Positions 1 to 5,697 of a stretch of DNA of 10,934 bases are shown one piece after another (position 1 is the first letter of the stretch; the number at the start of each line of letters is the position of its first letter). The DNA lies in the NCBI GenBank assembly GCA_902462015.1, contig CABPZV010000060.1, positions 1 through 10,934 of the forward strand, given 5' to 3'. Both the position numbers and the translations under genes were made by a program. Source of the DNA: an uncultured Eubacteriales bacterium (GTDB lineage Bacteria; Bacillota; Clostridia; Oscillospirales; CAG-272). The notes beneath the pieces are model-generated. The model was given only the letters and a program-made list of their open reading frames with translations, was not told where the DNA came from and ran no database searches.

Positions 1-1
1 A

Positions 2-57
2 AGAAAAGGCAAAGGTGTCGCAGAGACTTTCATCTCTAAGACACCTTTGCCTTTTCT
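2..57. repeat. 18-bp perfect inverted repeat forming a long hairpin
   Basis: Bases 2-19 and 40-57 are exact reverse complements (AGAAAAGGCAAAGGTGTC and its mate). Inside, after a 2-by-2 mismatch, AGAGA (22-26) pairs with TCTCT (33-37) around a 6-base loop. The arms are A-rich at the left edge and T-rich at the right edge, the shape of a bidirectional intrinsic terminator. No clean U-run follows on the plus strand, and the other side is cut off by the window start. A leftward consensus promoter at 65-93 would start transcription at the base of this stem. It could be a terminator, a protective 5' hairpin of a leftward transcript, or a small RNA; the sequence does not decide. Confidence 0.75.
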
Positions 58-64
58 GCCAACT

Positions 65-93
65 ATTATAATACGTTATTTTTGTTTTGTCAA
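65..93 (-). promoter_or_regulatory. Perfect-consensus sigma-A promoter, reading left
   Basis: On the minus strand TTGACA (plus positions 88-93) and TATAAT (65-70) are separated by exactly 17 bases, a full match to the vegetative promoter consensus. The expected start point is near 57-60, at the edge of the inverted repeat 2-57. The gene or RNA it serves lies outside the window or is the hairpin itself. The surrounding bases (about 61-172) are AT-rich and show no other feature I can support. Confidence 0.7.
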
Positions 94-172
94 TACCCTT
101 TTTCAAATTTCTGAAAAAAATTTATTAAAAGACTTATTAAATTAATTGTTATAAGTTGTTACACTAATAAAC

Positions 173-616
173 ATGCGATCGATTACTTCTCAGTAGCTTG
201 ACTCAATTTATCAACAATACACCAAGGATTTTTTAGATGAGTACAAGGTATGTTATCCGCCGAATATAGATCAAAATCCCCTTACCAAATCAATGAATTT
301 TGCATAATTGATGAAGAAAGTTTTGTCTTTTCTGAAGATTTGCTTTGTAACGGAATACGGTATCCTTTCAAACACGGTAAAGCGGATAAAGGAAATGAAG
401 CGCAGAACCGGATGTTCCGAAACAGGAATGACATATAGGCTCTATAATTGCTTATATAAGCAGTCCAAAGTAAAGATCGGCTATCGCTATCGGTTCTTCT
501 TCCGGCAGACCCAGCGATTTTCATTAGGAAGTGAATATTTGGATACGGCAATGTCCTCCGATCACTTTCTCGGATATGAAGAGCTTGGAGAATTTGCAAC
601 CGAAACAACGGAATAG
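173..616 (+). pseudogene. Possible decayed gene, 148-codon frame with two internal stops
   Basis: One frame runs from ATG 173 to TAG 614-616 with in-frame stops only at 194-196 (TAG) and 305-307 (TAA). Between them it reads protein-like stretches such as DFLDEYKVCYPPN. The last part from TTG 308 is open for 102 residues, basic, and ends SDHFLGYEELGEFA-TETTE. That ending recurs after the ATPase gene at 2104-2163. I do not recognise the family, no good ribosome binding site precedes 173, and the frame may be chance. The reading as a dead gene rests on the few stops and on both repeat copies ending in a stop codon in the same frame. Confidence 0.3.
557..616 (+). repeat. 60-bp direct repeat, copy 1 (upstream of ATPase gene)
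   Basis: Aligns without gaps to 2104-2163 with 54 of 60 identical bases. The differences are one at the L/F codon, four in the codons before TTE, and the last base of the stop (TAG versus TAA). Translated in the shared frame both copies read SDHFLGYEE-x-GEFA-xx-TTE-stop. The start of the repeat contains a small inverted pair, TCCGA and TCGGA, around 8 bases. The two copies bracket the ATPase cassette. Confidence 0.85.
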
Positions 617-631
617 CTGCGAATAACAAGT

Positions 632-665
632 ACGGCAGGGATGAACTGAAGCTCGTCTCTGCCGT
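632..665 (+). terminator. Hairpin, possible weak terminator
   Basis: Bases 632-641 (ACGGCAGGGA) pair with 656-665 (TCTCTGCCGT) in a 10-bp stem with one G-T wobble and a 14-base loop. The stem follows the end of the decayed frame by 15 bases. The bases after it are T-rich but broken (TGATGCTATTGTTT), so termination would be weak. It lies just before the first of the phased repeats that precede the ATPase gene. Confidence 0.4.
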
Positions 666-677
666 TGATGCTATTGT

Positions 678-755
678 TTAGAAAAACGTGTTTATTCGCA
701 CTCTATTTATTCAGAAAAATGTGCAAAAAGCCATTGATAAACTCAGAAAAATGTG
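678..755 (+). repeat. Three phased 13-bp repeats ahead of the ATPase gene
   Basis: Copies of the consensus T-Y-AGAAAAA-Y-GTG lie at 678-690 (TTAGAAAAACGTG), 711-723 (TCAGAAAAATGTG) and 743-755 (TCAGAAAAATGTG). Copies 2 and 3 are identical. The spacings are 33 and 32 bases, close to three DNA turns, so all would face the same side of the helix. The third lies wholly between the -35 and -10 of the ATPase promoter. This is the layout of an operator array; the binding protein is unknown. Confidence 0.65.
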
Positions 756-762
756 TTATACT
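734..762 (+). promoter_or_regulatory. Sigma-A promoter of the ATPase gene
   Basis: TTGATA (734-739) and TATACT (757-762) are 17 bases apart, each one base off consensus. The start point should be near 769, leaving a leader of about 27 bases with AAGAGAGG at 776-783. The spacer contains the third phased repeat, so a protein bound there would block RNA polymerase directly. Confidence 0.65.
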
Positions 763-795
763 ATTATCGACGAATAAGAGAGGCCGGTGATTTGA

Positions 796-2088
796 TTGAA
801 ACGTAATGCCATACAAGATTTAATACTGTGGAAGTCGAGCGAAGAACGCAAGCCAATGGTGCTGAAAGGCGCAAGGCAGGTGGGAAAAACCTGGCTGATG
901 AAAGAGTTCGGACAGAGTTATTATGATAATTTCGTTTACTTCAACTTTGACGAAGAAGATGAACTGAAATCCATATTTGAGACAAATAAAAACCCACACC
1001 GTATTATTGAACTGCTTTCAATGATTTGCGGTGATAAAATCGAGCCGGAAAAGACCCTGATCATTTTTGACGAAATACAAGAGTGTGCCGAGGCGCTGAA
1101 TACGCTCAAATACTTCAAGGAAAAAGCAAACGAATATCATGTTATTGCTGCCGGAAGTCTTCTCGGGACTCTTCTCGCAAAACCAAAATCCTATCCGGTC
1201 GGTATGGTAAATCTATTGGATATCCACCCGCTGACCTTTGACGAATTCCTTGACGCGACTGATCCCTCGCTCTATACCTATTATAAAAGTATTGAAAAAG
1301 GGCAGCAAATAGAAAATATTTTCCATAACCGCCTTACAGAGGAATATAACAACTACCTTATTATCGGAGGTATGCCGGAATGCGTTGCATCGTGGATCAA
1401 ATATAAGGATCCGGCAAAGATATCCCAAATCCAGCGAGAACTTATTGAGTTTTACGAAAACGACTTTTCCAAACACAACGGAAAGGTCAACAGCGGCCGA
1501 ATTTTACTGGTATTTCGCAGTATCGTTTCACAGCTTGCCAAGCCCAACGAAAAATTTATGTATGGCGCTGTCCGGGAAGGCGGGAGAGCTCGTGATTTTG
1601 AGGAAGCTATCGAATGGCTTGTCTCCGCCGGTATGCTGAACCGTATTTATAATGTTTCAAAAATGGAACATCCGCTGTCTGCTTTTGATAAGCTGGAGCA
1701 GTTCAAACTATTTGTATTTGATACCGGACTTCTTAAGCATATGGCCGGTATCGACAACAGCGCCATTCTTTTAAAGGCGGATTATCAATTCAAAGGTCCG
1801 CTGACAGAAAACTATGTCCTGCAGCAGATTCGCGGACAATTTGAACTCGCCCCCCGTTATTATTCAGATAAAAACAGTGAGATCGATTTCGTTATTCAGA
1901 ACGGAATGGAAATCATACCTGTTGAAGCAAAAGGAGGAGAAGACAAATCCGCTCCGTCTTTTAAGAAATATATCGCTGAGCACAAACCGGAACACGCGCT
2001 GCGTTTTTCAAAGCGCGGATATCGGAAAGACGGATATATCACAAATATCCCACTATATCTTGCAAGAAAGACAAAAGACTTGCTGTAA
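796..2088 (+). CDS. AAA_14/DUF4143 family ATPase
   Basis: This 430-residue protein has the usual size and layout of the AAA_14 plus DUF4143 family, cytoplasmic ATPases of unproven function common in gut bacteria and archaea. The N-terminal ATPase part shows Walker A GARQVGKT (25-32), Walker B LIIFDEIQ (88-95) and a sensor-like VIAAGSLLG (116-124). The C-terminal part carries SEIDFVI (361-367) followed by IPVEAKGG (374-381). Its acidic and E-x-K residues (D364, E377, K379) match a PD-(D/E)XK nuclease-like core. No signal peptide or membrane span is seen. The start is TTG: a stop codon lies directly upstream in frame, and the first ATG would remove the strand leading into Walker A. AAGAGAGG lies 12 bases before it, rather far. 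It has its own promoter, and flanking 60-bp repeats suggest it moved or duplicated as a cassette. Family assignment is firm; the substrate is not known. Confidence 0.9.
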   Translation: MKRNAIQDLILWKSSEERKPMVLKGARQVGKTWLMKEFGQSYYDNFVYFNFDEEDELKSIFETNKNPHRIIELLSMICGDKIEPEKTLIIFDEIQECAEALNTLKYFKEKANEYHVIAAGSLLGTLLAKPKSYPVGMVNLLDIHPLTFDEFLDATDPSLYTYYKSIEKGQQIENIFHNRLTEEYNNYLIIGGMPECVASWIKYKDPAKISQIQRELIEFYENDFSKHNGKVNSGRILLVFRSIVSQLAKPNEKFMYGAVREGGRARDFEEAIEWLVSAGMLNRIYNVSKMEHPLSAFDKLEQFKLFVFDTGLLKHMAGIDNSAILLKADYQFKGPLTENYVLQQIRGQFELAPRYYSDKNSEIDFVIQNGMEIIPVEAKGGEDKSAPSFKKYIAEHKPEHALRFSKRGYRKDGYITNIPLYLARKTKDLL

Positions 2089-2103
2089 GATATATTTTAT
2101 CCT

Positions 2104-2163
2104 TCCGATCACTTTCTCGGATATGAAGAGTTTGGAGAATTTGCTGACAAAACAACGGAATAA
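2104..2163 (+). repeat. 60-bp direct repeat, copy 2 (downstream of ATPase gene)
   Basis: Matches 557-616 at 54 of 60 positions. It begins 15 bases after the ATPase stop codon and ends in TAA in the same relative frame as copy 1 (SDHFLGYEEF-GEFADK-TTE). No coding frame leads into it from upstream apart from these few codons, so here it looks like a stranded gene end or a non-coding repeat rather than part of a working gene. Confidence 0.85.
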
Positions 2164-2172
2164 ATAAACTGT

Positions 2173-2221
2173 ATTGACTTTCGTGCTGAATTTGTTCATT
2201 GATTGAAGCATGGAAGTCAAT
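2173..2221. repeat. Loose inverted repeat in the ATPase-rloA spacer
   Basis: ATTGACTT (2173-2180) and AAGTCAAT (2214-2221) are reverse complements. They are flanked by a second pair, TAAATAA (2161-2167) and TTATTTA (2222-2228), offset by a 5-base bulge. A small inner pair, TTCA and TGAA, lies in the loop. It could fold as a weak hairpin at the end of the ATPase transcript, but there is no U-run. The rest of 2222-2292 is AT-rich with nothing else I can name. Confidence 0.3.
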
Positions 2222-2292
2222 TTATTTAATTATGCTGTTGAAAATTTTATTTTTAATTTTTGCAAACTTTCCGCAAAATTGATGTGTAAATA

Positions 2293-2321
2293 TCGACATG
2301 AGCGATTTTAATTGCTATAAT
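2293..2321 (+). promoter_or_regulatory. Sigma-A promoter of rloA
   Basis: TCGACA (2293-2298, one base off TTGACA) and TATAAT (2316-2321, perfect) are spaced 17 bases apart. The start point should fall near 2328. The leader then holds AAGGGAGG (2353-2360), 9 bases before ATG 2370. This placement means the in-frame ATG at 2298 lies inside the promoter and is not the translation start. Confidence 0.7.
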
Positions 2322-2369
2322 ATAAGCACAGAATGGAAAGACTATGTATATCAAGGGAGGTATCCGTTT

Positions 2370-3548
2370 ATGTTTATACAATTTTCTACCCAAAACCATC
2401 GCTCTATTAAGGAAAACGCAGTGATTAGTTTTGCCGCATCAAAGGATAAGTCTTTGGAATCCTATTTGCTGCATCCAGATGAAAAGAAGACTTTGCTTCC
2501 GGCGATTGCCCTTTACGGCGCCAATGCCGCCGGCAAGAGCAATATGCTTCACGCACTTATGACGATGAAGGATATGGTAATCGGTGAAGCTTCCAAAATA
2601 GCCAAGGGACAGAAGCTGCCCTGGGAACCATTTGGCGATACCCGCACACCTACATCCTTTGAAACCGTATTTATCTATCACGGCGTCCGTTATGCCTACG
2701 GATATTCTTTCGACGCTAAGAAGATTTATACCGAATATCTTTATCATTGGCCGAACGGTCGTGAAGCATTGATTTTCTCTCGCGAAGGCGATAAATATGA
2801 ATTCCGTGAGAATGTCAATGAGCAAATCACGCTCAGCAACCGTACACCGGATAACAAGCTGTATCTTGTTTCCTCTAACGACTGGAATCTGCCGCAGACA
2901 GAAAACGCTTATAAGTGGTTTCTTGAAAAGCTGACCTTTCTGATGGAGCAAACACCCTCCGCCTCTGAAACCGTTGCACAGATTGTTAGCGGCGATGAAA
3001 AGAAGGCGCGCATCTTAAAGGAGCTGCTGCTTGCATACCTGGGTATTTCCGATGTAACCGTTAAGAACATTTCCGGCAAGGTTCCGGTGATTACCACTAC
3101 CCACCGCGTGATCGGCGAGGATGGCAGCGTGGATCACTTCCAGCTTCTTATGGATCAGGAGTCCTCCGGAACGCAGCGGTTTTTCGCCCGTATTGGTGGC
3201 TGGCTTCAAGCTCTCAAAGACGGCGCGCTGTTAATCGTTGATGAAATTGAAGACAGTCTGCATCCTCTGCTCACCAAGAGATTGATTGAAATGGTGCAGG
3301 ACAGCACTATCAATACCAACGGCGCTCAACTGCTCTTTACAACCCATGATGCTATGCTGCTTGATCTTACCTTCTTCCGCAGGGATCAGATTTGGTTTGC
3401 AGAAAAGGACGAAAAGACTTGTGCTACCGAGCTTTACTCTCTGGCTACTTTTTCACCGAGGAAGGGTGAAAACATCCGAAAGGGTTATCTGCAGGGACGG
3501 TTTGGCGCTATCCCGTTTATCGGAGGTGATGGGCTGTGGCAGGAATGA
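2370..3548 (+). CDS. rloA: RloA-like AAA/ABC-type ATPase of an Abi-like pair
   Basis: This 392-residue soluble ATPase belongs to the AAA15/AAA_21 group (SMC/ABC-like) that pairs with RloB proteins. The pairing also occurs in the lactococcal AbiL phage-defence system, as I recall it. It shows Walker A GANAAGKS (50-57), an ABC-type signature ESSGTQR (264-270), Walker B LLIVDEIE (287-294) with the catalytic glutamate in DEIEDSLHP, and an H-loop TTHD (324-327). The C-terminal YLQGRFGAIPFIGG is typical of the family. The start is set by AAGGGAGG 9 bases upstream of ATG 2370; an in-frame ATG 24 codons earlier sits within the promoter. The stop overlaps the ATG of rloB as ATGA, implying translational coupling. 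All ATPase motifs are intact, while the partner gene is broken, so the ATPase may be an orphan without effector. Family call firm; defence role inferred. Confidence 0.88.
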   Translation: MFIQFSTQNHRSIKENAVISFAASKDKSLESYLLHPDEKKTLLPAIALYGANAAGKSNMLHALMTMKDMVIGEASKIAKGQKLPWEPFGDTRTPTSFETVFIYHGVRYAYGYSFDAKKIYTEYLYHWPNGREALIFSREGDKYEFRENVNEQITLSNRTPDNKLYLVSSNDWNLPQTENAYKWFLEKLTFLMEQTPSASETVAQIVSGDEKKARILKELLLAYLGISDVTVKNISGKVPVITTTHRVIGEDGSVDHFQLLMDQESSGTQRFFARIGGWLQALKDGALLIVDEIEDSLHPLLTKRLIEMVQDSTINTNGAQLLFTTHDAMLLDLTFFRRDQIWFAEKDEKTCATELYSLATFSPRKGENIRKGYLQGRFGAIPFIGGDGLWQE

Positions 3549-3849
3549 GAAAAGAATATAATCCCGACAAAGCCGGGCGTCGTAAGCGCAGACCGATTAT
3601 CTATATCATCTGCGAAGGATAGGAAACAGAAACAAAATATTTCAAGCATTTACGCTGAAAAGCATGGCTATAAAATTGCCTACTCCAATCCCTGCTTTGA
3701 ATATTGGTATCTGCTTCACTTTGTAAAACAGAACAGCTATCTGAATGGAGTTGATGAAGTGCTGCGCCTGCTTCAGAGCAAAGGTCGCTTGGAAAAGTAT
3801 GAAAAGAGTCAATTTGCCACTTTCATATCAACCATAACCTTGCTTTACA
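3545..3849 (+). pseudogene. rloB: rloB pseudogene: amber stop plus internal deletion
   Basis: Starting at the ATG that overlaps the rloA stop, 25 codons read up to IIYIICEG, then TAG (3620-3622). Readthrough continues ETETKYFKHLR, so together this is the CEG-x-x-TE-x-x-YF block of RloB-like proteins. That frame ends at TGA 3656. A different frame, open from about 3651, reads YAEKHGYKIAYSNP-CFEYWYLLHF (SNP motif at 3684), the C-terminal signature of the same family. Intact members are about 200 residues or more, as I know them. The two blocks here nearly touch, so I infer a deletion of roughly 60-80 codons with frameshift, beside the nonsense codon. The C-terminal frame stays open to 3938, inside the antisense of the exporter gene, but I see no family signature beyond about 3810. 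RloB proteins are the presumed effectors of RloA/AbiL pairs. Confidence 0.8.
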
Positions 3850-5697
3850 TTATGACGCCTGCTCAAACTGGCTGTTATACAGTTCAGCATAAAAGCCGCC
3901 TTTTTCAAGCAATTCTTTGTGGCTGCCGCTTTCAATAATGTCACCATCTCTCATTACAAGAATAAGATCGGCATTCTTTATTGTGGAAAGGCGGTGTGCG
4001 ATAACAAAGGATGTGCGTCCTTCGGTCAGTTTTGCCATAGCCTCCTGCACCAAAAGTTCGGTTTTGGTATCGACTGAGCTGGTCGCTTCATCAAGAATAA
4101 GCAGCGGTGCGTTTTCAATCATTGCACGGGCGATGGTAACAAGCTGCCGCTGACCTGCCGACATACTCGTCTGTTCATTCAGCACAGTATCGTAACCGTT
4201 CGGGAGTGATTTGACATAGTGTGTAAGTCCGACTGCCGCACATACACGGTCTAAATCCGCATCGGTCACGCCCTCTTTGGAATAGGCGATATTTTCACGC
4301 AGAGTACCTTCAAAAATCCAAGTATCCTGCAATACCATACAAAATTGATCCCGTACATTCTCACGCTTCAGTTCACGGATCGGCACACCGTCAATGAGGA
4401 TTTCGCCGCCGTTTGTTTCATAGAACCGCATCAGCAGATTAACCATTGTGGTTTTGCCCGCACCTGTGGGGCCGACAATCGCAATGGTTTGACCTGCTTT
4501 TGCCCTCGCCGAGAAGTTATTGATAATTATCTTATTCTCGTTGTATCCGAACTTGACATTGCGGAACTCCACATCACCCTGAACGGAATTCAGATGTCTT
4601 ACTTTCTCGCTTTCATCCTCCAGTTCTTCTTCGCCTAAAAATTCAAATACGCGCTCGCTTGCCGCCAATGTAGACTGCATACTTGTGAATACCTGAGCAA
4701 GCTGTGAAAGCGGCTGTGTAAACAGACGAATATAAATCATAAAGGATACAATAACTCCAAATTTGATAACATCGTTCTGTGCCAACACCGCACCGAGAAC
4801 ACATACGACTACATAGCCGAAGTTACCGATAAAACCCATAAGCGGCATCATAAGACCAGAGAAAAACTGTGACTTCCATGCGCTGTCATACAGTTCGGCA
4901 TTTACATCGTCAAAGACCTTTTCCGCCTGTGCCTCACCGTTGTATGCACGGACTACCTGATGACCAGCGTAGGTTTCTTCAATATGACCGTTGATCGAGC
5001 CGAGAGCGTTTTGCTGTGCAAGGAAGTATTTTTGGGAGTGCATCATAATCACCATCATCAGCACAAAGCCAATAAGGGATGCCGCAACCGCCGCAATGGC
5101 CATCGTTACATTCGTAACAAACATCATAATCAGCGAACCCACAAGCAGCGTTATGGATGAGATCAGCGTACCAATACTGTTGTTCATCATCTGCCCGATG
5201 GTATCCACATCGTTTGTAACACGGGACAATACATCACCGAAGCTGTGGCGGTCAAAATACCGAAGCGGCATACGGTTGATTTTCTTTGAAATGTCGGTAC
5301 GCAGAGATTTGGATACCCGCTGCGTAACCGTCGCAAGGATAAAGCTCTGCACATAACCAAACACCCATGCCAATCCGTACAGTACTGCTAAGAAGATACA
5401 TACATTGACAATGGCAGAAAGGTCTATTTCAGTGGCAATTCCTTCAACAATAAGATTGGTAACCTCTGAAATTTTATCGGGGCCGATTACGCTGAATACT
5501 GCACCGATACCTCCGAGGATCAATGCAATGAGAACCGCCGGAAGATATGGTTTGACATAGCCAACTAATTCTTTGAGCGCCTTGCCGGAATCCTTTGCTT
5601 TTTCGCTGGGCATTCCACCACCGGGAGACGGCGGACCGCCTGCCGGACCGTGCTGTTTCTTTGTTGCGCTTCCAAGTTCATATTCTTTTTCAGGCAT
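3850..5697 (-). CDS. ABC exporter half-transporter with catalytic Walker B and degenerate signature
   Basis: This 615-residue protein is a type IV (ABCB-like) half-transporter, membrane domain then nucleotide-binding domain, and the second subunit of a heterodimeric multidrug or peptide exporter. A Pro/Gly-rich N-tail (about 18-30) precedes membrane spans near 52-72, 96-122, 172-220 and 280-325. The ATPase part has Walker A GPTGAGKT (409-416), Q-loop Q457, Walker B LLILDE with catalytic E537, and switch H568. Its signature is MSAGQRQ (512-518) instead of LSGGQ. Its ATG lies inside the 3' end of the upstream gene (8-base overlap). GGAGGAGG (plus 5707-5714) sits 9 bases before the start, inside the codons of that gene. 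It is the last gene of the leftward operon. No terminator is visible beyond its stop; the next bases are the rloB remnant. Substrate unknown; drugs, peptides and lipids are all possible. Confidence 0.93.
   Translation of the reverse strand: MPEKEYELGSATKKQHGPAGGPPSPGGGMPSEKAKDSGKALKELVGYVKPYLPAVLIALILGGIGAVFSVIGPDKISEVTNLIVEGIATEIDLSAIVNVCIFLAVLYGLAWVFGYVQSFILATVTQRVSKSLRTDISKKINRMPLRYFDRHSFGDVLSRVTNDVDTIGQMMNNSIGTLISSITLLVGSLIMMFVTNVTMAIAAVAASLIGFVLMMVIMMHSQKYFLAQQNALGSINGHIEETYAGHQVVRAYNGEAQAEKVFDDVNAELYDSAWKSQFFSGLMMPLMGFIGNFGYVVVCVLGAVLAQNDVIKFGVIVSFMIYIRLFTQPLSQLAQVFTSMQSTLAASERVFEFLGEEELEDESEKVRHLNSVQGDVEFRNVKFGYNENKIIINNFSARAKAGQTIAIVGPTGAGKTTMVNLLMRFYETNGGEILIDGVPIRELKRENVRDQFCMVLQDTWIFEGTLRENIAYSKEGVTDADLDRVCAAVGLTHYVKSLPNGYDTVLNEQTSMSAGQRQLVTIARAMIENAPLLILDEATSSVDTKTELLVQEAMAKLTEGRTSFVIAHRLSTIKNADLILVMRDGDIIESGSHKELLEKGGFYAELYNSQFEQAS

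Noticed and set aside
2..57. Invertible promoter switch bounded by the inverted repeat
   Set aside because: The arms enclose only 20 bases and the promoter lies outside them, so inversion would not change its direction.
282..629. 115-codon open frame on the minus strand
   Set aside because: No ribosome binding site or recognisable motif. It overlaps the plus-strand frame that ends in the repeat.
678..755. AGAAAAA-YGTG repeats as CRISPR or as coding repeats
   Set aside because: Only three short units with spacers of about 20 bases, and the 33/32 spacing breaks any common reading frame. The promoter overlap fits an operator better.
2298..2369. N-terminal extension of RloA from ATG 2298
   Set aside because: The ATG lies in the -35/-10 region of a strong promoter, has no ribosome binding site, and the 24 extra residues do not resemble the family start. 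ATG 2370 has AAGGGAGG at ideal distance.
194..3622. TAG read as sense (recoded amber), since TAG breaks both the 173 frame and rloB and no intact gene here ends in TAG
   Set aside because: Both frames also carry other stops (TAA 305, TGA 3656), and rloB has an apparent deletion with frameshift. Ordinary decay explains them, and five intact genes are too few to judge stop use.
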